Source: DATMGU01 sp035555315 (GTDB lineage Bacteria; Pseudomonadota; Alphaproteobacteria; ATCC43930; CGMCC-115725). From it: DNA of 60,447 nucleotides. The stretch spans positions 1-60,447 of the forward strand of contig DATMGU010000018.1 of the NCBI GenBank assembly GCA_035555315.1. The letters run 5' to 3'. Positions within the stretch are counted from its first letter, which is position 1; the number at the start of each line of letters is the position of its first letter. This document shows positions 1 to 7,499 of the stretch, piece by piece. A program made the translations under genes and the position numbers. The notes below the pieces were generated by a model. That model did no database searches. It worked only from the letters and a program-made list of their open reading frames with translations, and was not told where the DNA came from.

Positions 1-1182
1 CAGCACCAGCAACGCCGTCTGCATGCGGCCGACCTCGTCATCGCGCGTCTTCGCCGGGATCTCGACCGAGAAATCCTGCTGCGCCAAATGCTCGATCGTC
101 GCCGTCAGCGCCAGGATCGGACGACTGACCCGGCGACGCACCACCAGAAAACCGGCCACCGACAGGCCAAGCGCCACGAGCAGCACGACCGCGTTCAGAC
201 TCATCTGGCGGGTCGCCTGGGCAGCCTCGGCGTCTGCCGTCGCCACCATCTTGTCCATAGCGGTATCGAGAACGACATTGGCCAGTGTCGTCCCTTCCGT
301 ATTGCTCCGTTGCAGGTCGACGAAAGACACGTCGACCTTCCGGCCGGCGACAAACGCGTCGACGATGGCTTGCTGGAAGTCGGCGAGGCGGCCCACGAAA
401 TTCACATTCGACTTGGCCACGCTATCGACCAGCGCCGCGGGCGCATCCCTCCGGGCGGCGGCCGTGGTGACGATGGACCAGGCCGCGGCGGCGTGCGCCC
501 TATCCTGATACCAGATCAGCGTATCGGCCGGCGTGAGCGGTTTGTTCAATGCAACAGCTGCTTGGAGCCGGAGCGCCATCAGGCCCAGATTGAGGCGGGT
601 CGTCCAGGCGGCTTGCTTGATCGCCAGGAAGTGATCGACCTTCGGATCGAACAGCTTTAGTGCCTCTTCCAAAGGGCCGGCGGTGGCGAGGATCGCGTCC
701 AGAAGGGATTGGGTCGTTTTCGGCCAATCCTGGACGATCGCCGGCTCACGCGCCGATCTTGGCTGACGAACCGCCACGTCGGCCTTGGTTCGCAACGAGA
801 CGACGGCGTCATGCGCCGCCTTCAGGCCCGAAATGGCGGAGGCCAGTTCCGGTAGATCGAGTTCCGTCAAAGATTGAATGCTGTCGACATAGGCCGTCTC
901 GGATATCCCGCGGTTGCTCAGGTTGTCGGCTTCGCTCTTACTGTCGATCGGCGCTTCGCTGAGCAGTCCGCCGATGATGCCACCTCGCTCGAGCCTCAGG
1001 GCCAGCATCGATTTGAACAATTGCTGGCTGGTGATCGTCGAGGCTGCGACGCGCCGGGCGCCGGCATGATGCGAGGCCGCCTCGAAGAGCGCGAAGGCGC
1101 TCAGAACCACCAGAAGAAGCCCGGTGGTGCCGATCAGCAGGCCGAGAATAGTCCGTATCGACAAATTCGCGCGGCTTGGCAT
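1..1182 (-). CDS. HAMP-domain transmembrane sensor, C-terminus cut by window edge
   Basis: The frame is open from the ATG at 1182 to the window edge (394 codons). It shows an N-terminal membrane segment (ILGLLIGTTGLLLVVLSAFA, about residues 11-30), a roughly 280-residue probably periplasmic, helical region, a second membrane segment (VVLLVALGLSVAGFLVV) and then a HAMP domain (RRRVSRPILALTATIEHLAQ, followed by DDEVGRMQTALLVL) that runs off the window. The output module is not visible, so it could be a chemoreceptor, histidine kinase or diguanylate cyclase. The architecture and the HAMP sequence resemble alphaproteobacterial methyl-accepting proteins such as the one at 12120-14132. That it is a sensor is well supported; its signal and output are unknown. 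Confidence 0.85.
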   Translation of the reverse strand, partial: MPSRANLSIRTILGLLIGTTGLLLVVLSAFALFEAASHHAGARRVAASTITSQQLFKSMLALRLERGGIIGGLLSEAPIDSKSEADNLSNRGISETAYVDSIQSLTELDLPELASAISGLKAAHDAVVSLRTKADVAVRQPRSAREPAIVQDWPKTTQSLLDAILATAGPLEEALKLFDPKVDHFLAIKQAAWTTRLNLGLMALRLQAAVALNKPLTPADTLIWYQDRAHAAAAWSIVTTAAARRDAPAALVDSVAKSNVNFVGRLADFQQAIVDAFVAGRKVDVSFVDLQRSNTEGTTLANVVLDTAMDKMVATADAEAAQATRQMSLNAVVLLVALGLSVAGFLVVRRRVSRPILALTATIEHLAQQDFSVEIPAKTRDDEVGRMQTALLVL

Positions 1183-1374
1183 ACCCCTAGTCTCCTATCG
1201 ATGGCTCGCTGGACGAGTTTCACTTCCGAGGCCGATGTTGTGCCGATCGACTGGTGGCTACCGCGAGGGAGCCGACCGCCGAGGGTGCCTGGTTCGTTCA
1301 CGCGATCACGGCGAAGCCAATGAGTGGAAACGATTTTGGCGCAGCAGATCTCCTATTATTAAATAGAGAAAGCC

Positions 1375-1387
1375 TAACCACTGGTTA
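1375..1387. promoter_or_regulatory. 13-bp perfect palindrome, possible operator
   Basis: TAACCA-C-TGGTTA is a perfect inverted repeat in the divergent intergenic region. The binding protein is unknown and a single copy of this length could be chance. Confidence 0.25.
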
Positions 1388-1508
1388 ATCACGCAGCCCG
1401 AAGCCATTTCCATCTGGAAAGCCGGTTTCGCTTCAGTGTTTTTGTGAGCTTGTTCGAGTAAAAATCGAGATCTCCCGAGGTCTTCCGAAGATGCTTGCCG
1501 AATCGCCA

Positions 1509-1523
1509 TTAGGGTAGTGTTAA
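1509..1523. promoter_or_regulatory. CtrA-like box (TTAG-N7-TTAA)
   Basis: TTAG-GGTAGTG-TTAA matches the alphaproteobacterial CtrA consensus TTAA-N7-TTAA with one mismatch, 45 bp upstream of the PAS gene start. It is a short motif and only suggestive. Confidence 0.25.
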
Positions 1524-1567
1524 TGTTGCCCGCGTAGAATGGGCAGTTTAAGTGCTTCGGAGTCTCT

Positions 1568-2101
1568 ATGGCTGGAACAGACGCATCTTCGGGACCGGTC
1601 CGCGTCGACGCCCTCGAACTCGACATGGCGGCCTGCCCTTATGCCGATCTATCGGATATTCTCGGTTATTGGTCGGCGAAGTGCGACGGCCGTTTCGCGC
1701 CGCGTCGCGCCGATATCGACCCGATCGATCTGGTCGCGTGGCTGCCGCGCATCATGCTGGCCGATGTCCTCGCCGATCCGCTGGATTTCCGCTACCGCCT
1801 CAGCGGCACCGGCATCTGCGATATGCATGGCCAGGAGCCGACCGGGCAATCCCCGCGTGATCTCACCCCGCCGCCCTTCGGTGCCCTGATCCATGCGCAT
1901 TACTGTGCCGCCGTGGCACGGCGCGCGCCGATCCTGCATCTTATCGTCCTCGATGCCTCCGACCGCTCGCGGTCCTATGCCCGGCTGATCCTGCCGCTTT
2001 CCGAGGATGGCGCCGCGGTCACCATGCTGATGACGGTCGACAGCAAGGAGCAGAACACCCGGGCGCTGAAGAACTTCTTCGCGCAAATGAGCGGGCGCTG
2101 A
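1568..2101 (+). CDS. PAS domain protein (PAS_5 type)
   Basis: A 177-residue soluble protein resembling the single-domain PAS proteins common in Alphaproteobacteria (PAS_5 family). The stretch YWSAKCDGRFAPRRADIDP, then LPRIMLADVLADPLDFRYRL and GTGICDMHGQEPTGQSPRDL are the family's recognisable blocks. These proteins usually have no attached output domain and no demonstrated ligand. The start ATG at 1568 is preceded by GGAG at a suitable distance. It is probably a signalling or sensory accessory of the neighbouring sensor, but nothing in the sequence gives a partner. Confidence 0.8.
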   Translation: MAGTDASSGPVRVDALELDMAACPYADLSDILGYWSAKCDGRFAPRRADIDPIDLVAWLPRIMLADVLADPLDFRYRLSGTGICDMHGQEPTGQSPRDLTPPPFGALIHAHYCAAVARRAPILHLIVLDASDRSRSYARLILPLSEDGAAVTMLMTVDSKEQNTRALKNFFAQMSGR

Positions 2102-2140
2102 CCGCGCCGTTCGCTGCTGGCTTAGCTTGACGCGGAAGTC

Positions 2141-2171
2141 CTGATTAGTTATGATACATAACAATAATCAG
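2141..2171. promoter_or_regulatory. Nested palindromic operator upstream of the catabolic operon
   Basis: The outer arms CTGATTA (2141-2147) and TAATCAG (2165-2171) flank inner arms GTTATG (2148-2153) and CATAAC (2157-2162). They lie 12 bp before the crotonase start. The AT-rich, roughly 30-bp dyad is what a dimeric MarR-type repressor would bind, and a MarR gene sits in the same cluster at 6728-7294. The half-site TGATTAG recurs once at 7388-7394 in the MarR/MFS intergenic region. Binding by that MarR is an inference. Confidence 0.6.
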
Positions 2172-2182
2172 GGTGGGAAACG

Positions 2183-3010
2183 ATGGCAGACGCGTCGTCC
2201 GACACAGGGGCCGGGACCGATACGATAAACTTTGCCGATCTGCCGGCTTCGTTGACGGCCTATCAGCAGGGCGAGGTCGCCGTGCTGCGCCTGTCGCGGC
2301 CGGACAAACGCAACGCCCTCAACGATCCCACCATCCTCGGCATCGAGCGGTTTTTCCAAGTCCTGCCGGAAACGGCGAAGGCGGTCGTCATCCATGGCGC
2401 CGGCGATCATTTCTCCGCCGGTCTCGACCTCGGCGAACTCACCGAGCGCGATGTGCCCCAGGCGATCACCCATTCGCGCATGTGGCATCGGGTGTTCGAG
2501 CAGATCCAGTATGGCCGCGTTCCGGTGATCGCCGTCCTGCACGGCGCCGTCGTCGGCGGCGGGCTCGAACTCGCCGCCGCGGCCCATATCCGCGTCGCGG
2601 AGCGATCGACCTATTACGGCTTGCCGGAAGGTCAGCGCGGCATCTTCGTCGGCGGCGGCGGTGCCATGCGCCTGCCCAGGCTGATCGGCGTCTCCCGAAT
2701 GATGGAGATGATGCTGACCGGCCGGACCTATGACGCCGAGCAGGGCTTCGCCATCGGCCTGTCGCATTACGTGGTCGATGCCGGCACCGGCCTCGCCAAG
2801 GGCATGGAACTCGCCCAGCGCGTCGCGGCCAATGCGCCGCTGACCAACTTCGCGGTGCTGCACGCCTTGCCGCGTATCGCCGAGGCCGATCCGGCATCGG
2901 GGCTGGTGCTGGAATCCCTGATGGCGGCGGTCGCCCAGGACAGCGCCGAGGCGAAGCAAAGATTGCGGGATTTCTTGGAAAAACGAGCTGCGAAGGTGCT
3001 GCGCGACTGA
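2183..3010 (+). CDS. Crotonase-superfamily enoyl-CoA hydratase/isomerase
   Basis: A 275-residue crotonase-fold protein. The oxyanion-hole segments (HGAGDHFSAGLDLGEL near 71-86 and HGAVVGGGLELAAAAHIRVA near 120-139) and both acidic residues used by enoyl-CoA hydratases (Glu129 in GGLELA and Glu149 in GLPEG) are present, so hydratase or hydratase/lyase chemistry is likely. It lies 76 bp upstream of the feruloyl-CoA-synthetase-like gene. Feruloyl-CoA hydratase/lyase (Ech) is the classical partner of that ligase, but the sequence does not distinguish Ech from a beta-oxidation hydratase. The ATG at 2183 follows a GGTGGG ribosome-binding stretch. It is the first gene of the putative operon. Confidence 0.88.
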   Translation: MADASSDTGAGTDTINFADLPASLTAYQQGEVAVLRLSRPDKRNALNDPTILGIERFFQVLPETAKAVVIHGAGDHFSAGLDLGELTERDVPQAITHSRMWHRVFEQIQYGRVPVIAVLHGAVVGGGLELAAAAHIRVAERSTYYGLPEGQRGIFVGGGGAMRLPRLIGVSRMMEMMLTGRTYDAEQGFAIGLSHYVVDAGTGLAKGMELAQRVAANAPLTNFAVLHALPRIAEADPASGLVLESLMAAVAQDSAEAKQRLRDFLEKRAAKVLRD

Positions 3011-3086
3011 CCCCAACCCCAACGCGATAACAAGGCCCAATCCAACAATAAGACAGCCGTAAAGGCGTCGTTCGTCGGGAGGCGAT

Positions 3087-4982
3087 ATGCCAGAGACTCT
3101 CCATTTGTCCGCCGGCAAGGCCCCGCTGCGGGACGCGAGGCTGGGGTCCAATTCGGTCGTGTTCGACCATCGATCCGATGGCACCGTCTATGTTCGGCCG
3201 GTGGCGGCCCTGGCGGATTATCCGGTCAAGCTGACCGATCGGCTGGAGTATTGGGCGACGGCCCAGCCGGCACGAACCTTCCTCGCCCAGCGCGACGCGG
3301 CCGGTGCCTGGCGGCGGATCTCCTATGCCGCGGCGCTGGCCGCCGCGCGCGGCATCGGCGAGGCGCTGCTGCGGCGCGGCCTGTCCGCCGAACGGCCGGT
3401 CATGATCCTGTCCGGCAATGATATCGAACATGCGTTGCTGGGCCTGGGGGCACTCTATGCCGGGGTGGCCTATGCACCGATCTCGCCGGCCTATTCGACC
3501 GTCTCGTCGGATTTCGGCAAGCTCCGGCACATCGTCAAAACGCTGACGCCGGGTCTGGTCTTCGCCGCGAGCGGCCGGTCCTACGGGGCGGCGATCGAGG
3601 CGGTGGTACCGGCGGATACCGAGGTGGTGCTGACCGTCGACGCCTCGGCCTCCGATCCGTCGTTCGGCCGGCCGGTCACGGCGTTCGACGATCTGCTGAC
3701 GACGTCCCCCTCCGCCGCGATCCGCGCCGCCCATGAGGCGATCGGCCCGGACACGGTGGCGAAGATCCTGTTCACCTCCGGCTCGACCGGCCTGCCCAAG
3801 GGGGTGATCAACACCCAGCGGATGCTGTGCTCGAACCAGGCGATGCTGCGCACGCGGTTCGCTTTCATGCAGGACGAGCCGCTGGTGATCGTCGATTGGC
3901 TGCCCTGGAACCACACGTTCGGCGGCAATCACAATGTCGGGTTGGTGCTTTACAACGGCGGCACGCTCTACATCGATGACGGCAAACCGACACAGGCCGG
4001 TATTCAGGAGACCGTGCGCAACCTGCTTGAGATCTCGCCGACGTTGTATTTCAACGTGCCCAAGGGCTATGAGGCGCTGGTCCAGCATCTCCGTGCCGAG
4101 CCGCCGTTGCGCGAACGCTTCTTCAGCCGGCTGCGGATGATGTTCTATTCCGGCGCCGGTCTCGCCCCGCATGTCTGGGCGGCGCTCGACCAGGTGGCGG
4201 TCGAGACCTGCGGCGAACGCATCATCATGCTGACCGGCCTTGGTGCGACCGAGACCGGTCCCTTCGCCCTGTGCTGCGACAAGGAATACAGCCAATCCGG
4301 CATGGTCGGATTGCCGGTTGCCGGGTGCGAGCTGAAGCTGGTCCCTGTCGACGGCAAGTTGGAAGCCCGGGTGCTCGGGCCCAGCATCACCCCCGGCTAT
4401 TGGCGCGAGCCCCGTCAGACGGCTTCGGCCTTCGACGAGGAGGGGTTCTATCGCCTGGGCGACGCGCTGAAGCTGCGCGACCCGGCCGCCCCGGAACAGG
4501 GCTTTCAGTTCGATGGCCGGATCGCCGAGGATTTTAAGCTGGCGACCGGGACCTGGGTCAGCGTCGGGCCGCTGCGCGCCCGCTTCATCAGCCATTTCGC
4601 TCCCTATGTGAGGGATGTGGTGATCGCCGGGTTGAACCGGGATGCGGTCACCGCGCTGATCTTCGCCGATGCCGTGGCCTGCCGCCCGTTGTGCACGGAC
4701 CCAGGCTGCGCGCTCTCCACCGATGCGGGGCTCCGCGCCGAATTCGCCCGGCTGCTGACCTCTTTCGCTGGGGCCGGCACCGGCAGCTCGACGCGGATCG
4801 TCCGGGCGATGCTGGTCGATGACCTCCCCTCGATCGATGCCGGCGAAATCACCGATAAGGGATCGATCAACCAGCGCGCCGTGCTCGCCCACCGCGCCGC
4901 CCTGGTCGACGAACTCTATGCCGAGTCCGGCGACGCCGGAGCCGGGCGCGTGATCACGATTGCCCAGGAGATCCCACGATGA
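3087..4982 (+). CDS. Feruloyl-CoA synthetase-like acyl/aryl-CoA ligase
   Basis: A 631-residue AMP-forming CoA ligase of the ANL superfamily, closest in style to feruloyl-CoA synthases: long N-terminus, WLPWNHTFGGNHN block and FNVPKGYEAL. The adenylation motif TSGSTGLPKG lies near residue 230 and the GATETGP motif near 385. It would activate a phenylpropenoid or related carboxylic acid to its CoA thioester using ATP. The start ATG follows GGGAGGCGAT. Its last four bases overlap the thiolase start (ATGA), indicating translational coupling. No vanillin-type aldehyde dehydrogenase is in the cluster, so ferulate as substrate is only a guess. The gene name fcs would apply if confirmed. Confidence 0.85.
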   Translation: MPETLHLSAGKAPLRDARLGSNSVVFDHRSDGTVYVRPVAALADYPVKLTDRLEYWATAQPARTFLAQRDAAGAWRRISYAAALAAARGIGEALLRRGLSAERPVMILSGNDIEHALLGLGALYAGVAYAPISPAYSTVSSDFGKLRHIVKTLTPGLVFAASGRSYGAAIEAVVPADTEVVLTVDASASDPSFGRPVTAFDDLLTTSPSAAIRAAHEAIGPDTVAKILFTSGSTGLPKGVINTQRMLCSNQAMLRTRFAFMQDEPLVIVDWLPWNHTFGGNHNVGLVLYNGGTLYIDDGKPTQAGIQETVRNLLEISPTLYFNVPKGYEALVQHLRAEPPLRERFFSRLRMMFYSGAGLAPHVWAALDQVAVETCGERIIMLTGLGATETGPFALCCDKEYSQSGMVGLPVAGCELKLVPVDGKLEARVLGPSITPGYWREPRQTASAFDEEGFYRLGDALKLRDPAAPEQGFQFDGRIAEDFKLATGTWVSVGPLRARFISHFAPYVRDVVIAGLNRDAVTALIFADAVACRPLCTDPGCALSTDAGLRAEFARLLTSFAGAGTGSSTRIVRAMLVDDLPSIDAGEITDKGSINQRAVLAHRAALVDELYAESGDAGAGRVITIAQEIPR

Positions 4983-6223
4983 CATCCACCCCCGCCGGCC
5001 TCAGGGCGTCCTGGCCCGATGTCTGGTTGCTCGACGGCGTGCGCACGCCCTTCGCCGATCTCAACGGACCGCTGGCCCTGGTCTCGCCGATCGATCTCGG
5101 CATCAAGGCGGCCCGCGCGGTCTTCGCCCGGTCGGGCGTGGCCCCCGGCGATGTCGGCACCGTCATCGCCGGCAACATGGCCCAGGCGAGCTACGACGCC
5201 TATATGACGCCGCGCCATATCGGTCTCTACGCGGGGGTGCCGACGGAGGTCCCGGCGCATCTGGTGCAGCGCGTCTGCGGCACCGGCATCGAGGTGATCG
5301 CCCAGGCGGCCGACGCGATCACCCATCGCGGCGTGGCCGTCGCTTTGTCGGTCGGCACCGAATCCATGAGCCGCAACCCGATCGCCGCCTATACCCATCG
5401 CGGCGGTTTTCGCATGGGGCAGGTCGAGTTCAAGGATTTCCTGTGGGAGGCGCTGATCGATCCGGCGGCCGATGTCACCATGGGCGGGACGGCAGAAAAT
5501 CTGGCGCGCCGTCATGATATCAGCCGCGCCGATGTCGACGCCTTCGCCGCGCGCAGCTTCGCGCGGGCGGTGGCGGCCCAGGCCAGCGGCTTTCTCGCCG
5601 GCGAGATCGTCGCGGTGACGACCGAAAGCTTCGAGCTCGACGGTTACCGGCCGCGCGGCATCACGCTCGACCGCAAGCTGGCGGCGGTCGAGGCCGATAC
5701 CCATGTCCGGCCATCGCCGGTCGAGACGCTGGCGCGGCTCCGTCCGGCTTTCGGCGGGGTGCAGACCGGCGGCAACAGCTCGGGCGTGGTCGATGGCGCG
5801 GCGGCGGTGCTGGTCGCCTCCGGCGACTACGCGCGGCGGCGGGATGTGGCACCGCTCGGTCGGGTCGTGGCCTTCGCCGCGGTCGGCTGCCCGCCCGAGA
5901 TCATGGGCATCGGCCCGGTGCCGGCGATCCGGGCCTTGCTCGACCATACCGGCCTGCCGCTCGCCGCGATCGACCGGATCGAGATCAACGAGGCGTTCGG
6001 CGCCCAGGTGCTGGCCTGCGTCGGGCAACTCGGGCTCGACGAGGCCAAGCTCAACGTCAATGGCGGGGCGATCGCGATCGGCCATCCGTTGGCGGCGACC
6101 GGCATCCGCCTGGGTATCACCTTGGCGCGGGAACTCAAGCGCTCGAACACCCGCTATGGGATCGCGTCGGCCTGCATCGGGGGCGGGCAGGGCATCGCCC
6201 TGTTGATCGAGAACCCCAGCTGA
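4979..6223 (+). CDS. Thiolase (acetyl-CoA acyltransferase)
   Basis: A 414-residue thiolase with the nucleophilic Cys100 (QRVCGTG), His369 in the AIGHPLA motif and the C-terminal acid/base Cys399 in SACIGGGQG, so the full catalytic set is visible. It catalyses CoA-dependent cleavage of a beta-ketoacyl-CoA, the last step of a beta-oxidation cycle. Coupled by a 4-bp overlap to the CoA ligase, it suggests that the pathway shortens the acyl side chain by beta-oxidation rather than, or besides, retro-aldol cleavage. The chain-length preference cannot be read from the sequence. Confidence 0.9.
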   Translation: MTSTPAGLRASWPDVWLLDGVRTPFADLNGPLALVSPIDLGIKAARAVFARSGVAPGDVGTVIAGNMAQASYDAYMTPRHIGLYAGVPTEVPAHLVQRVCGTGIEVIAQAADAITHRGVAVALSVGTESMSRNPIAAYTHRGGFRMGQVEFKDFLWEALIDPAADVTMGGTAENLARRHDISRADVDAFAARSFARAVAAQASGFLAGEIVAVTTESFELDGYRPRGITLDRKLAAVEADTHVRPSPVETLARLRPAFGGVQTGGNSSGVVDGAAAVLVASGDYARRRDVAPLGRVVAFAAVGCPPEIMGIGPVPAIRALLDHTGLPLAAIDRIEINEAFGAQVLACVGQLGLDEAKLNVNGGAIAIGHPLAATGIRLGITLARELKRSNTRYGIASACIGGGQGIALLIENPS

Positions 6224-6274
6224 CGCTACGTCGTCATCCCGTCTGCTCTGTCGCCATCACCTCGGGAACCCCGC

Positions 6275-6700
6275 ATGTTCAGCAATAGCCGCGTCGTCGA
6301 GATCGAATGGGGCGCCTGCGATCCGGCCGGCATCGTGTTCAACCCGCGCTATTTCGAATATTTCGACTGGAGCACGGCGCTGCTGTTCCAGCGCGCCTTG
6401 GGCATGACCAAGGCCGAGATGCTGGCGGCCTATGACTGCAAGGGCATTCCGCTGGTCGATACCCGTGCCCGGTTCATCGCCCCGTCGAAATACGGCGATG
6501 TCGTCCGGATCGACTCCAGCATCGTCGAGTTCCGCCGAGCCAGCTTCGATGTGCGCCATCGCCTGATGCGCGGCGACACGCTCGCCGTCGAAGGGCTGGA
6601 GACGCGGGTCTGGGTCGGCGCCCATCCCGACGATCCGGCCCGCCTCAAGGCGAAACCGATTCCCGACGCGGTGCTGGAGCGGTTCGGCCGCGCCGGCTAG
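6275..6700 (+). CDS. 4-hydroxybenzoyl-CoA thioesterase family hotdog protein
   Basis: A 141-residue hotdog-fold thioesterase. WGACDPAGIVFNPRYFEYFD near the N-terminus contains the family's catalytic aspartate (Asp16) and the NPRYF signature of 4-hydroxybenzoyl-CoA thioesterases. It would release a free aromatic or acyl acid from its CoA ester at the end of the pathway. It starts 51 bp after the thiolase and is the last plus-strand gene before the convergent MarR gene. Its stop codon lies in the first CTAG of a short tandem repeat (6697-6741). Confidence 0.85.
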   Translation: MFSNSRVVEIEWGACDPAGIVFNPRYFEYFDWSTALLFQRALGMTKAEMLAAYDCKGIPLVDTRARFIAPSKYGDVVRIDSSIVEFRRASFDVRHRLMRGDTLAVEGLETRVWVGAHPDDPARLKAKPIPDAVLERFGRAG

Positions 6701-6741
6701 GCTTTCTCGATCTAGGCTTCCCCCGATCTAGGCTTCCTCGG
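6697..6741. repeat. Threefold 15-16 bp tandem repeat carrying CTAG at convergent stops
   Basis: Units beginning ctaggctt start at 6697, 6712 and 6728. The thioesterase stop (TAG, 6698-6700) uses the first CTAG and the MarR stop on the other strand (6728-6730) uses the third, so the repeat supplies stops in both directions. Confidence 0.85.
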
Positions 6742-7294
6742 CATCGTCGGTTGCCGGACCGACCGCCTCGATGACGCCGTGGAGTAATTCGATCAACTGG
6801 ACGTGGCCCGCCTCGCCGATTCGTGCGGCGAGGTGTGCCTCGTGGGTTGCCTGTACCTCGTGCAACTGGCGCGTCAGGTCGAGGCCCTTTTCCGTCAAAT
6901 GGAGTTGGTGCGAGCGCCGATCCGTTGCCGCGGGGGCGCGCCGTGCCAGGCCGCGCCGCTCCAACTCGTCGATCAGCGGCACGAAATTGGCTCGCTTGAT
7001 GCCCAGTGCCGCGCTCACCTCGGATTGTTTCAGCCCCGGATTGCGCTCCAACACAATGAGGACGCCATATTGTGCCGGGCGGATGCCGAACGCCGCGAAG
7101 GCCTGGATGAAATCTTTGAATACCGCGAGCTGGGCCCGACGCAGCACATAGCCGATCAGGTCCGGCAGCGGGCCCAGATCGATGGTCGCGGCGGCGGTAT
7201 CCCCGTCTTGTTTTGCCAGCCTCACGTGTTTTGCCAGCCTCACGTGTTTCACCTGACCCTCGTGTTTCACCTGATGCCTATCCGATCGAGCCAT
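6728..7294 (-). CDS. MarR-family transcriptional regulator
   Basis: A 188-residue winged-helix MarR regulator. The helical core begins near LGPLPDLIGYVLRRAQLAVF, the recognition region is VSAALGIKRANFVPLIDELE and the wing DRRSHQLHLTEKG carries the conserved DRR. MarR proteins regulate aromatic-acid CoA pathways (for example CouR or FerR acting on CoA thioesters), which fits its place within the CoA-ligase cluster. The likely operator is the palindrome at 2141-2171. The N-terminus (KHEGQVKHVRLAKHVRLAKQ) is a short repeat encoded by 18-bp tandem units and is probably a dispensable tail. The start at 7294 has AGGGAAA upstream. Confidence 0.88.
   Translation of the reverse strand: MARSDRHQVKHEGQVKHVRLAKHVRLAKQDGDTAAATIDLGPLPDLIGYVLRRAQLAVFKDFIQAFAAFGIRPAQYGVLIVLERNPGLKQSEVSAALGIKRANFVPLIDELERRGLARRAPAATDRRSHQLHLTEKGLDLTRQLHEVQATHEAHLAARIGEAGHVQLIELLHGVIEAVGPATDDAEEA
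7210..7278. repeat. 18-bp tandem repeat (about 4 units) in the MarR 5' end
   Basis: Two identical units (gttttgccagcctcacgt, 7210-7227 and 7228-7245) are followed by two related units (7246-7263 and 7264-7278). Because the unit is a multiple of three it stays in frame and encodes the repeated N-terminal KHVRLA/KHEGQV-type tail of the MarR protein. Confidence 0.85.
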
Positions 7295-7499
7295 CTGATT
7301 TCCCTTGATGCCCGAGGCGAAACGGCCCGGCCCGGTTTCGTCGGGTCCTCGGGCCGCGCCAAGCAGTTGCCGCCATAGGCGTCATTATGATTAGGTGCCG
7401 GATAAGGGTACACCATCCTGTCCGGTCGGGATGCTTCCCCGGCGCGATGCCGGTCGTGCGGCGCCCAGCGTGTCGGGACGTCTAGCAAAGAGAAAAATC

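Larger units (their letters stand above)
1183..1567. other. Intergenic region between divergent sensor and PAS genes
   Basis: No convincing gene. It is AT-richer than its flanks and must hold divergent promoters for the HAMP sensor (minus) and the PAS protein (plus). It contains a perfect 13-bp palindrome (1375-1387) and a CtrA-like spaced TTAG/TTAA pair (1509-1523). Confidence 0.6.

Noticed and set aside
1306..1626. 106-codon minus-strand frame across the PAS gene start
   Set aside because: It overlaps the real promoter region and PAS start; no ribosome-binding site and no family.
2466..4985. Long open frame (839 codons) on the minus strand opposite the crotonase and CoA ligase
   Set aside because: It is antisense to two clear enzymes, has repetitive Arg/Asp/Gly composition and no domain. 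It is an effect of high GC in the third codon position.
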